NCBI GenBank assembly: GCA_016287875.1
Contig: JAEEXQ010000003.1
Location: forward strand, 21,996 to 85,995
Origin: Bacteroidales bacterium
GTDB taxonomy: Bacteria; Bacteroidota; Bacteroidia; Bacteroidales; UBA932
DNA: 64,000 nucleotides
Reading direction: 5' to 3'
Shown: piece by piece, positions 35,725 through 43,371 of the stretch
Numbering within the stretch: position 1 is the stretch's first letter
Layout: each line of letters starts with the position of its first letter
The notes under the pieces: generated by a model
What the model was told of the DNA's origin: nothing
Database searches by the model: none
The model's input: the letters and a program-made list of their open reading frames with translations, nothing else
Program-made: the position numbers and the translations under genes

Positions 35725-36464
35725 GCTTTATTAGGAGCCAGCAATCTGAACAGGGCATTTTCCAGGATATAAACCAGGAAGATGCCCAAAATTATTGCGG
35801 GCCAGGGGAGAGCGAAGAGTATTACCAGCACCATGATGATGAACGATATGCTCAGAAGCGCATAACGCAGCATCTTGGTGGCGGTGTCGGCTTCGATATC
35901 TTTCCCGAACTTGAAGGAAAACATAGGCAGCTCGCACACCAGCAATACGCAGAGGACCAGGGAGACCCCTATCAGTATCCAGGGAATGGCTGTGTCGAAC
36001 GAATCCGGAAGATAGCCCAGCAGGCAGCAGAGAGAACCGCAGATAAGGGCCGAAGCCGGTGTCGGAAGGCCGATGAAGGAGGAATGCTGGCGTTCGTCAA
36101 GATTGAACTTCGCAAGCCTGACGGCGCTGAATACTGCGATCAGAAGCGGAATCCAGGCGAAAAACACGGCGATGCCACCGGCCGCCCAGAGGCTGCAGTT
36201 GAAATACATCATCAGCGCCGGAAGCACGCCGAAACTCACCATATCCGCAAGGGAGTCCAGTTCCTTTCCCAAGGGGGAATAAGCCCCGAGCAAACGTGCT
36301 GCCAGGCCATCGCAGAAATCGAACAGCACGGCTGTCAGCATACATAAGAACGGGAAATAGGCTACTGCGTGCAGCTCCGGTTCGAACAATGCTATTATGC
36401 CTATCACCCCGAAGATAAGGTTCAGCGAGGTGATGGCATTGGGGATATGTTTCTTTATGGACAT
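35721..36464 (-). CDS. pssA: CDP-diacylglycerol--serine O-phosphatidyltransferase
   Basis: An integral-membrane phosphatidylserine synthase: CDP-diacylglycerol plus serine gives phosphatidylserine, the precursor of phosphatidylethanolamine. The CDP-alcohol phosphatidyltransferase motif is complete: DFCDGLAARLLGAYSPLGKE followed by LDSLADMVSFG (about 49-79). Eight or so hydrophobic helices fill the 247 residues. Its ATG follows the stop of the C1 peptidase gene with no gap, so it is the last gene of an aminotransferase-peptidase-pssA unit, perhaps read from the sphingolipid genes further upstream. Confidence 0.95.
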   Translation of the reverse strand: MSIKKHIPNAITSLNLIFGVIGIIALFEPELHAVAYFPFLCMLTAVLFDFCDGLAARLLGAYSPLGKELDSLADMVSFGVLPALMMYFNCSLWAAGGIAVFFAWIPLLIAVFSAVRLAKFNLDERQHSSFIGLPTPASALICGSLCCLLGYLPDSFDTAIPWILIGVSLVLCVLLVCELPMFSFKFGKDIEADTATKMLRYALLSISFIIMVLVILFALPWPAIILGIFLVYILENALFRLLAPNKA

Positions 36465-37658
36465 TTATTTGACACCCATTTTCTTCTTGAGCTCCTTGGG
36501 GAGGGCATCCTTGTGGAGGATGATATCAAGGCTCTGGCCCTTGACGTAATTCTCGGACACATACCAGATACCATTGTACTTGCTCTTGGTTCCCCAGGAG
36601 TTCTTAACCTTGTAGTACTTGTTGCCGAACTGATCGTGGGCGATGCCGTAGATCTGCATTCCATGGTCGTCGGTGATGGTCTTGTTGTCAAAACCCTTCT
36701 GGCGGTACTCCTGGTCGGGAACAATCTCGGCAGGTGCTTCCACGGGGGCGGGCTTGCCTTCTTCCTTGCCTACCCAGTGCTCCTGGTCGGAGCCGCCCTG
36801 CTTGCTCACAGCTTTAGGGTCGATCAGCACACCAATACCGTTGCGGGTGAAACCGGGCTCGCTGACGTCCGCACCCCAGGCCACGGTGTAACCGGCACGG
36901 ATGGCATCGTCGAGGACCTTCATGAATTCGTCGATGGGAACGTTGAATGCGGTATCCCAGCGCCAGTTGTCATTGACCTCGATGGCGAAATAGGTGTAGA
37001 AGGGATGATGGGTGAAGGAGGTGAGGCTCACATAGTCCTCGGGATTGAACTTGAAATGGTCGCGGTAACTGGCGGGAGTATAGCTGACGCCGTCCACGGT
37101 GAAGGTCTCGGGAATCTCTCCCAGATAGCTCTTGAGTATGCCCTCGACGCCGTTTTTCCAGCTAGGAGTGAGTTTGCGGTTGGGATTCTTGACAATGGCG
37201 CTCACATAAGACTTGAGGGCTGCGTCCATCTCGGCCTGCTCGGGCAGCTCGGTGCCGTAGTTCATTCCGCTGAAGACGCTCTGGGGGATGAGACCGTAGT
37301 CTTTGATGATATGAAGGACGTCATCTCCCTCGCTGCCTGCGGAGAAATTGAGGCAACCATCCAGACGGACATACTTCTCGGCCCTTTCAAGATAGGACTT
37401 GTAGATCACGAACATCTCGGAGAAGTCCGGATATGCGGCCTCGTCCTTGATGCCGTTGATACGGATGATTTCGGACTCCACGAAACCGATGGTGGAAAAT
37501 GCCCAGCAGGTGCCGCTGCGATACTGGTCCTTGACTGAGGTTATGGTGTTCTCCACATCGGTGGTAAACTCATACTCGGGCCATTTGATGTTGGCTTTCT
37601 GGCCGAAGGCATAGGCGCTCAGCAGCAGGAAAGCCGCGATGACGGTGATTCTTTTCAT
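36465..37658 (-). CDS. C1 family cysteine peptidase (bleomycin hydrolase/aminopeptidase C type)
   Basis: A papain-fold peptidase of the C1B group, 397 residues with a cleavable signal (FGQ), so probably periplasmic, unlike cytoplasmic PepC. The catalytic triad is visible: Cys in RSGTCWAFST near residue 51, His in TDDHGMQIYG near 335, Asn in VKNSWGT near 353, with the oxyanion Gln in SVKDQYRSG. The layout has the long insertion between Cys and His usual for C1B. It lies 2 nt after the aminotransferase stop and directly abuts pssA. Confidence 0.93.
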   Translation of the reverse strand: MKRITVIAAFLLLSAYAFGQKANIKWPEYEFTTDVENTITSVKDQYRSGTCWAFSTIGFVESEIIRINGIKDEAAYPDFSEMFVIYKSYLERAEKYVRLDGCLNFSAGSEGDDVLHIIKDYGLIPQSVFSGMNYGTELPEQAEMDAALKSYVSAIVKNPNRKLTPSWKNGVEGILKSYLGEIPETFTVDGVSYTPASYRDHFKFNPEDYVSLTSFTHHPFYTYFAIEVNDNWRWDTAFNVPIDEFMKVLDDAIRAGYTVAWGADVSEPGFTRNGIGVLIDPKAVSKQGGSDQEHWVGKEEGKPAPVEAPAEIVPDQEYRQKGFDNKTITDDHGMQIYGIAHDQFGNKYYKVKNSWGTKSKYNGIWYVSENYVKGQSLDIILHKDALPKELKKKMGVK

Positions 37659-37660
37659 AA

Positions 37661-38857
37661 TTAATCCTTTTTATAAATTACTAACGCTTTTTCGAGTATC
37701 TTCATTGCCTCCTTCAAGGCAGGGACTTCCAGCACATAGGCTACCCTGACCTGGTTGCGGCCCAGGCCCGGAGTGCTGTAGAAAGGCTCCGCAGGGGTGA
37801 GCATCACCGTCTTTCCGTCCAGACGGAAATCGGTGAGCAGCCATCTGCAGAAGTCGGTGGCATCTTCCACCGGCAGCTCTGCCACTGTGTAGAAGGCTCC
37901 GTCCGGCTTGGGAGAGAATACTCCCGGGATGGAGTTGAGTGCGGCGATTGTATAGTCCCTCCTGGCTATGTATTCGTCCCGCACGGCCTTGAAGTAGTCC
38001 GGCGTGGCATCCAGGGCCCCGCGTGCGGCTATCTGGCCGAGTACGGGAGGGCAGAGACGCGCCTGGGCGAACTTGGTCACCAGTTCCATCAGTTCCTTGT
38101 TCTTGGAAATCAGGCATCCGATACGCGCTCCGCAGAGGTTGTAGCGCTTCGAGGCGGAGTCTATCAATATGACGTTATCCTCCATTCCGCTGACCTGCAT
38201 AGCCGAGAAATAAGGCTCGTCGGTGTAGCAGAACTCGCGGTAGGCCTCGTCTGAAATCAGGAATAGGTCGTGCTTGCGGCAGATGTTAGCTATGGCCAGC
38301 ACATCCGCCTTGCTGTAGAGCACGCCCGTGGGATTGGCGGGATTGCAGACCAGTATGGCCTTGGTCCTGGGGCTGATATGCTTTTCTATCTCCCCGGCAT
38401 CGGGAAGGGCGAAGGCATTGCGTATGTCGGTATGCACCGCCACGACGTTCACGCCGTTCATCCTTGCCAGGGTGTTGTAATTGCAATAGTAGGGCTCCAT
38501 AACCAGCACCTCGTCCCCGGGGTCGAAGGCTGCGTGGAATATGAAACTGAGGGATTCGCTGCCTGCGGTGGTGACAAGTATGTCCTCCGTATCCAGCTGT
38601 ATTCCTACTTTGCTGTAGTATTTCTCCACTATGTCCTGCCTGAACGCAAGGGTCCCGGCGGAATTGGAGTAGGGAAGATGGTCGAAGCGGAAGTCCGCAA
38701 CGGCCTTGATGGCTGAAGCGGGGGATTTGATATCCGGCGCACCTATGTTCAGATGAAACACTTTGACCCCGTCGGCCTTGGCTTTGTCGGCAAATGGGGT
38801 CAGCATCCGTATTGCGGAAGCGGGAACGGATCCCGCAGTCTTGGAAATATGCGGCAT
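37661..38857 (-). CDS. Class I/II pyridoxal-phosphate aminotransferase
   Basis: A fold-type-I PLP aminotransferase of the AspC-like group, 398 residues. Seen: VFHLNIGAPDI (substrate Gly loop), NPANPTGVLYS, ISDEAYREFCY, the PLP lysine in IDSASKRYNLCGARIG, and VRVAYVLE near the C-terminus for the substrate arginine. Substrate (aspartate, aromatic or branched) cannot be assigned. The start at 38857 (MPHISKTAG) is chosen because the -7 box at 38876-38883 overlaps the alternative ATG at 38878, which therefore cannot be in the transcript from this promoter. It is the first gene of a tight three-gene run with the C1 peptidase and pssA. Confidence 0.9.
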   Translation of the reverse strand: MPHISKTAGSVPASAIRMLTPFADKAKADGVKVFHLNIGAPDIKSPASAIKAVADFRFDHLPYSNSAGTLAFRQDIVEKYYSKVGIQLDTEDILVTTAGSESLSFIFHAAFDPGDEVLVMEPYYCNYNTLARMNGVNVVAVHTDIRNAFALPDAGEIEKHISPRTKAILVCNPANPTGVLYSKADVLAIANICRKHDLFLISDEAYREFCYTDEPYFSAMQVSGMEDNVILIDSASKRYNLCGARIGCLISKNKELMELVTKFAQARLCPPVLGQIAARGALDATPDYFKAVRDEYIARRDYTIAALNSIPGVFSPKPDGAFYTVAELPVEDATDFCRWLLTDFRLDGKTVMLTPAEPFYSTPGLGRNQVRVAYVLEVPALKEAMKILEKALVIYKKD

Positions 38858-38875
38858 ATCGTCACTTCTTTCCCA

Positions 38876-38906
38876 CAAATATAGGAAATCTTATCTTTCC
38901 TGCAAA
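38876..38906 (-). promoter_or_regulatory. Promoter of the aminotransferase operon
   Basis: On the minus strand TTTG (38903-38906), 19-nt spacer, TATATTTG (38876-38883): a perfect Bacteroidota promoter. It decides the start codon of the downstream gene. Confidence 0.8.
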
Positions 38907-38909
38907 AGG

Positions 38910-39704
38910 TCAGACCTTGTAATAAAGGGAAAGGATGGCGGCAAAGCATTTGCCCGGAAGCAGCCATTTGGCGAATACGGCGAGTTTCTGCAGGGGAGAG
39001 GCTATCACATAGTGATGGGCCGGATTCTTCCTGGGGATGATCCTTGCGATCTTGGCGGCGAGATACTCAGGCTTGAGGCCAGTGGTTTCGTCCTTCTCGA
39101 TGCCGGCCAGGGAGGCTGCATATTTGGGATAGGCGGCGTGCACCTCGGCCCCGTCGGAACTCTTGCGCATTGCGGTGAAGCCCGTAGCGAAATCCCCGGG
39201 CTCTATTACCACCACTTTGATTCCGAAGTCCTTTACTTCCAGGCGCAGAGCCTCGCAATAACCCTCGATGGCGAATTTGCTGGCGGAGTAGAGACCCTGG
39301 AAGGGCAGGCCCATCAGTCCTCCTATAGAGCTGAAACAGAGTATCTTGCCGCTGCGCTGGGCACGCATCACGGGAAGTATGTGGTGGAGGAAACGGACCA
39401 TTCCCATCCAGTTTACATCCATCTGGCGGCGGGCGTCGTCGAGGGAGCTGAATTCCAAGGGGCCGCCAATGCCCATTCCGGCATTGCTGATGAAAACGTC
39501 GATGCGCCCCTCGGCATCCATCACCTCCCGCACGGCAGCCTCGACGGAAGCATCGTCCGTGACCTCTGCCTGGATGTAATGCACTCCGGGAATCCTTTCG
39601 CAGTCCCTGCGGTGCGTGCCGTAGACACTGTGGCCTGCGCGGGAGAGAGTCTCCGCCATAGCCTTGCCGAATCCGGAAGTGATGCCTGTGATGAGAATGA
39701 CCAT
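38910..39704 (-). CDS. Short-chain dehydrogenase/reductase next to serine palmitoyltransferase
   Basis: A classical SDR of 264 residues. The NAD(P)-binding TGITSGFGKA motif is near residue 6, NAG follows near 94, and the catalytic Ser with YSASK is near 140-154. The basic residues in THRRD after beta-2 favour NADPH. The gene begins 2 nt after the serine palmitoyltransferase stop, so a role as 3-ketosphinganine reductase is suggested by context. SDRs are too diverse to fix this from sequence. Confidence 0.85.
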   Translation of the reverse strand: MVILITGITSGFGKAMAETLSRAGHSVYGTHRRDCERIPGVHYIQAEVTDDASVEAAVREVMDAEGRIDVFISNAGMGIGGPLEFSSLDDARRQMDVNWMGMVRFLHHILPVMRAQRSGKILCFSSIGGLMGLPFQGLYSASKFAIEGYCEALRLEVKDFGIKVVVIEPGDFATGFTAMRKSSDGAEVHAAYPKYAASLAGIEKDETTGLKPEYLAAKIARIIPRKNPAHHYVIASPLQKLAVFAKWLLPGKCFAAILSLYYKV

Positions 39705-39706
39705 AT

Positions 39707-40900
39707 CTATCCTTTTATGATTTCAAGCTTGCGGAAGATGCCCTCGAGTATGTCCATCGCGGTTTCCAGCTGTTCGAAACTGTGGGTGGCCATAAGCGCG
39801 AAGCGTATGATGACGGAATCTTCCGGAACTGCGGGAGGAATGACCGGAGTTATGAACACACCCTCGTCCAGGGCCAGTTTCACGGCCGTCAGGCACTTCT
39901 CCATGTCCCTTACGAAGAGAGGGATGATGGGGGATTGGGTATGCCCTATGTCGAATCCTCTCGCACGGAAGCCCTCGTGGGCACGGCGGGTAAGGTCCCA
40001 GAGATGATCCAGGCGCTCGGGCTCCGACTGCATGATGTCGAGGGCCGCGCTGACGGCTGCCACATTTGCCGGCGGCATGCTGGCGCTGAATATCAGGGAA
40101 CGGGAATTATGCTTGAGATAATTGATTACGGTGTGGTCGCCCGCGATGAATCCTCCCAGGGAACCGAAGGATTTGGAGAAGGTTCCCATTATGAGGTCGG
40201 TCTTGTCGGTAAGCCCGAAATGGTCCGCAGTTCCGCGTCCCTGCCTGCCGAAAACCCCAAGTCCGTGGGCATCGTCCACCATAATGGCGGCATTGTACTT
40301 TTCGCAGAGTTCCACTATAGTCGGCAGGTCGGCCAGGTCTCCCTCCATAGAGTAAACCCCGTCCACGACTATCAGCTTGGGGGCTTCCACGGGCACGGCG
40401 CGGAGCTTCTTCTCCAGCGCCCCCATATCGTTGTGCTGGAATTTGAAGACCTTGCTGAAACCCAGGCGGCTGCCGTCGATGATGCAGGCGTGGTCGAGGG
40501 CATCCAGGAAGATGAATCCGTCCCTGAATCCCAGGCACGAAACCACTCCCAGATTGACCTGGAAACCGGTGCTATATGTAACTGCTTCGTCCTTGCCTAC
40601 GAAGGCAGCAAGCTTCTCTTCGAGTTCGAGATGTATGTCGAGGGTGCCGTTCAGGAACCTGGAACCGGAGCAGGAGGTGCCGTATTTGCGTATAGCGGCA
40701 ATGGCGGCTTCCTTGAGCCTGGGGTCGTCGGAAAGCCCCAGATAGGAATTGGAACCGAACATCATCACGTCCTTCCCGGCCATCTTGACCACCGGATCCT
40801 GTCCGGAAGATATAGGTCTATAATAGGGGTAAATGCCCAAGGCTTTTACCTCGTCCGCCAGCGTGAAACCGGCGCAGATATTATCAAGGTTAAGGTTCAT
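39707..40900 (-). CDS. spt: Serine palmitoyltransferase
   Basis: A PLP enzyme of the alpha-oxoamine synthase family; the Bacteroidota SPT condenses serine with acyl-CoA to 3-ketosphinganine, the first step of sphingolipid synthesis. The PLP lysine lies in MGTFSKSFGSLGGF (near residue 242), with DDAHGLGVFG, SNSYLGLSDDP, and TSCSGSRFLNGT as family signatures. The start ATG at 40900 (MNLNLDN) is used; the codon two positions upstream is TTG. At 397 residues it matches Bacteroides SPT. KBL/BioF are alternatives within the family, but the N-terminal YPYYRPISSGQDP form and the SDR neighbour favour SPT. Confidence 0.88.
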   Translation of the reverse strand: MNLNLDNICAGFTLADEVKALGIYPYYRPISSGQDPVVKMAGKDVMMFGSNSYLGLSDDPRLKEAAIAAIRKYGTSCSGSRFLNGTLDIHLELEEKLAAFVGKDEAVTYSTGFQVNLGVVSCLGFRDGFIFLDALDHACIIDGSRLGFSKVFKFQHNDMGALEKKLRAVPVEAPKLIVVDGVYSMEGDLADLPTIVELCEKYNAAIMVDDAHGLGVFGRQGRGTADHFGLTDKTDLIMGTFSKSFGSLGGFIAGDHTVINYLKHNSRSLIFSASMPPANVAAVSAALDIMQSEPERLDHLWDLTRRAHEGFRARGFDIGHTQSPIIPLFVRDMEKCLTAVKLALDEGVFITPVIPPAVPEDSVIIRFALMATHSFEQLETAMDILEGIFRKLEIIKG

Positions 40901-40970
40901 ACACAAACAATCTAACCCCGAAAATTAGTCAAAAAAGTTTGGAATGCCAACACTTTTGCTCGGAAATAAG

Positions 40971-40978
40971 TAATTTTG
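40971..40978 (+). promoter_or_regulatory. -7 box of mntP
   Basis: Reads TAATTTTG, 8 nt before the chosen ATG at 40987; it excludes the in-frame ATG at 40939, which lies upstream of the box. Confidence 0.55.
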
Positions 40979-40986
40979 CCCCCGAA

Positions 40987-41562
40987 ATGACAATTCTGGA
41001 TATTCTTTTGATTGCAGTGGCACTGGCGATGGATTGCTTTACGGTATCCATCGTGAGCGGGGTAATTACGCGGAAACTGTTCTGGGGGCGCAATCTGCGT
41101 ATGGCCTTCCTCTTTGGTTTCTTCCAGGCTGCGATGCCTTTTATCGGATGGATTGCAATTCATTATTTTCAGTCCAGCGTTGAGGCCTACGACCATTGGA
41201 TTGCCTTCGGGCTGCTTCTGCTGATAGGTGGCAAGATGATACTGGATGCTTTCAATGAGGAGGATGAAGCCACTATCAACCCTCTGAATCTCGGAACTCA
41301 GCTTACGCTTGCCGTGGCGACAAGCATAGACGCTCTTGCGGTAGGTATCTCCTTCTCCTGTTCGGGATACGGCACCGTGCAGAGCCTGATTCTCCCGCTG
41401 GCAGTCATAGGGCTGGTGTCATTTTTCTTCAGCATCGCGGGGCTGCTGCTGGGCGTGCGCTTCGGGGGCGCCGTGGCCAGACGCTTCAAACCCGAAATAA
41501 TAGGGGGCGTAATCCTGATCGCCATCGGCGTCAAGATCCTTCTGGAACATCTTTTAGGCTGA
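40987..41562 (+). CDS. mntP: Manganese efflux pump MntP
   Basis: A 191-residue inner-membrane protein with six helices in two inverted repeats of three. The MntP signature is present in both halves: ALAMDCFTVSI near residue 11 and ATSIDALAVGISF near 117, each with the metal-coordinating Asp. It exports Mn2+ to avoid toxicity. No yybP-ykoY riboswitch fits in the 86-nt divergent spacer to spt. The stop is 1 bp from the convergent DUF4491 gene. Confidence 0.94.
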   Translation: MTILDILLIAVALAMDCFTVSIVSGVITRKLFWGRNLRMAFLFGFFQAAMPFIGWIAIHYFQSSVEAYDHWIAFGLLLLIGGKMILDAFNEEDEATINPLNLGTQLTLAVATSIDALAVGISFSCSGYGTVQSLILPLAVIGLVSFFFSIAGLLLGVRFGGAVARRFKPEIIGGVILIAIGVKILLEHLLG

Positions 41563-41563
41563 T

Positions 41564-41887
41564 TTACAGATTGCCGGCCTCTTTGCGCCGAGCCTCGTAA
41601 TAATCATGTCGTGCGGGATTCTCGGGGAACCAGCCGCGCAATACGCGTTTTTCCTGGGTGATGACTTCGTGTATGCCCCAGAAGCAGGAGAATGCCGCAG
41701 CGCCGATAATGGTGGAGATGACGATATCTGTAACGAACAGGGACCATACCGAGAAAGCGAGACCGGCCAGAAACAGAAGCCACCAGCTCTTCTTTCCCCA
41801 GTAATACTCCATCTTGATGACTATGGGATGACATATCCCTATGATGAGGAACACAGCGGTTCCGACAATGATGCCGTTGAAATTCAT
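41564..41887 (-). CDS. DUF4491 small membrane protein
   Basis: A 107-residue protein with three hydrophobic segments (about 4-22, 34-52, 55-75) and a charged tail (EKRVLRGWFPENPARHDYYE). It resembles the Bacteroidota DUF4491 family, which begins MNFxGxIIGxATFLIIGxxHPIVIK. Function is unknown. The start at 41887 is the first ATG; a TTG three codons upstream overlaps the -7 box at 41894-41901. Confidence 0.82.
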   Translation of the reverse strand: MNFNGIIVGTAVFLIIGICHPIVIKMEYYWGKKSWWLLFLAGLAFSVWSLFVTDIVISTIIGAAAFSCFWGIHEVITQEKRVLRGWFPENPARHDYYEARRKEAGNL

Positions 41888-41893
41888 AGGCCG

Positions 41894-41901
41894 CAAAGGT
41901 A
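41894..41901 (-). promoter_or_regulatory. -7 box of the DUF4491 gene
   Basis: Reads TACCTTTG on the minus strand, 6 nt before the ATG. Confidence 0.5.
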
Positions 41902-41938
41902 CGCTTTTTTTGTCGCTTATTCTATCATTATTTATTGT

Positions 41939-41946
41939 TATATTTG
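41939..41946 (+). promoter_or_regulatory. -7 box of the ferredoxin/AKR operon
   Basis: Reads TATATTTG, 21 nt before the ATG at 41968; the in-frame codon at 41935 lies upstream of it. Confidence 0.5.
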
Positions 41947-41967
41947 TTGGATAAGCCGTATGTCCCT

Positions 41968-43368
41968 ATGAGAAAGATCCGTATCGCTATTGCCATCCTA
42001 TTTTTCGCAGGCATTACACTGCTGTTCCTCGGCGTCCCTTCCCTGGCCTCCTGGCTAGGCTGGATGCCCAAATTGCAGTTCCTGCCGGCCGTTATGGCTC
42101 TGAATGTCCTAGTGATCGTGCTCGTGCTGGCACTCACCTTGCTTTTCGGGCGCATCTATTGCTCGACTATATGCCCGTTGGGAGTATTCCAGGACGGCAT
42201 CTCGCGGGTGAGGGTGACGTTCGGGCGCCTGCGCAAGAACCGCAAGCCTTTCCATTTCCGCAAAGAGCACAGATGGCTGAGATATGGCATCTGGGTGCTT
42301 TTCGTCGCCGCCCTTGCGGCCGGCGTGCAGTCTTTCGTGGCCATCCTGGCTCCTTACAGCGCCTATGGCCGCATGGTGGAGAGCGTTGCGCATTTCAAGG
42401 CCGGGCCGGTGCTGGCCGTGGCGGCAGCTACCCTTCTCGTAGTCGGCTTGCTTGCATTTTTCACGGGCAGGGAGTACTGCAACAGCATATGCCCTGTAGG
42501 TACTACGCTGAGTTTCTTCTCGCGTTTCGCCATCTTCCGTCCGGTGATCGATGCAGACAAGTGCAAGAATTGCAGGCTTTGCGAGGTGAATTGCAAGGCT
42601 TCGTGCATCGATATCGCCAATCACAAGATCGATTACAGTCGTTGTGTCGTCTGTTTCGACTGCATCGGCAACTGTAAATTCGACGCACTCAAATACCGTA
42701 TCTATCATGGAAGCGGCGCGCAGCGACAGGCGGAAGAAGAGGATACCTCCCAAGGCAGCGGCAGACGGGCATTTTTGGCCGGTGCAGCCATGGGACTGAC
42801 GGCAATTGCGCTGGAGGCGCAGAACAAGAAACGCGACGGCGGCTTCGCGGAAGTACTTCCCAAAAGGGCCATCGACCGCGAAACCCCCGTAACGCCCCCC
42901 GGCTCCCTCAGCATACGCGACTTCTACAAACGCTGCACAGCCTGCCAGCTCTGCGTATCCGTATGCCCCAACAAAGTGTTGCGCCCCTCTGCCGACCTCG
43001 ATCATCTGATGCAACCTCAGATGGGTTTCGAGGAAGGATACTGCCGCCCCGAATGCACCAAGTGCTCGGAGGTCTGCCCCAGCGGCGCCATAATCCGCAT
43101 AAGCCCTGAAGAAAAGACCATCTACCACGTAGGGACGGCCAGCGTGGACCGCAGCCTCTGCGTGGCGGAGAAGGGGACCAAATGCGGCAACTGTGCCCGC
43201 CATTGCCCCGTGGGAGCCATACAGATGGTGGAATCCAGCGATGGATATATGGTGCCCGCGGTCAACACCGAAATCTGCATTGGCTGCGGAGCCTGCGAGA
43301 ACCTCTGCCCGTCCCGCCCCGTAAGCGCAATAACCGTCAACGGCCGTCACGACCACATAATCAGCTAA
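41968..43368 (+). CDS. NapH-type membrane ferredoxin with internal Tat-like motif and periplasmic clusters
   Basis: A 466-residue electron-transfer protein. The N-terminal half has four helices and two Fer4_5 motifs (YCSTICPLG at 64-72, YCNSICPVG at 170-178), then two 4Fe-4S motifs (CKNCRLCEVNCK, CVVCFDCIGNCK). A twin-arginine sequence, GSGRRAFLAGAAMGLTAIAL (RR at 266-267), lies in mid-protein and looks like an internal Tat signal-anchor. The C-terminal third carries further Fe-S motifs (CTACQLCVSVCPNK, CTKCSEVCPSG, CGNCARHCPVG, CIGCGACENLCPS). The start at 41968 follows the -7 box. The Tat-signal aldo/keto reductase gene begins 3 bp later, so this protein probably passes quinone-derived electrons across the membrane to it. 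Confidence 0.88.
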   Translation: MRKIRIAIAILFFAGITLLFLGVPSLASWLGWMPKLQFLPAVMALNVLVIVLVLALTLLFGRIYCSTICPLGVFQDGISRVRVTFGRLRKNRKPFHFRKEHRWLRYGIWVLFVAALAAGVQSFVAILAPYSAYGRMVESVAHFKAGPVLAVAAATLLVVGLLAFFTGREYCNSICPVGTTLSFFSRFAIFRPVIDADKCKNCRLCEVNCKASCIDIANHKIDYSRCVVCFDCIGNCKFDALKYRIYHGSGAQRQAEEEDTSQGSGRRAFLAGAAMGLTAIALEAQNKKRDGGFAEVLPKRAIDRETPVTPPGSLSIRDFYKRCTACQLCVSVCPNKVLRPSADLDHLMQPQMGFEEGYCRPECTKCSEVCPSGAIIRISPEEKTIYHVGTASVDRSLCVAEKGTKCGNCARHCPVGAIQMVESSDGYMVPAVNTEICIGCGACENLCPSRPVSAITVNGRHDHIIS

Positions 43369-43371
43369 GCT

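Noticed and set aside
40901..40986. yybP-ykoY manganese riboswitch upstream of mntP
   Set aside because: Leader of only about 8 nt after the -7 box and none of the conserved aptamer loops.
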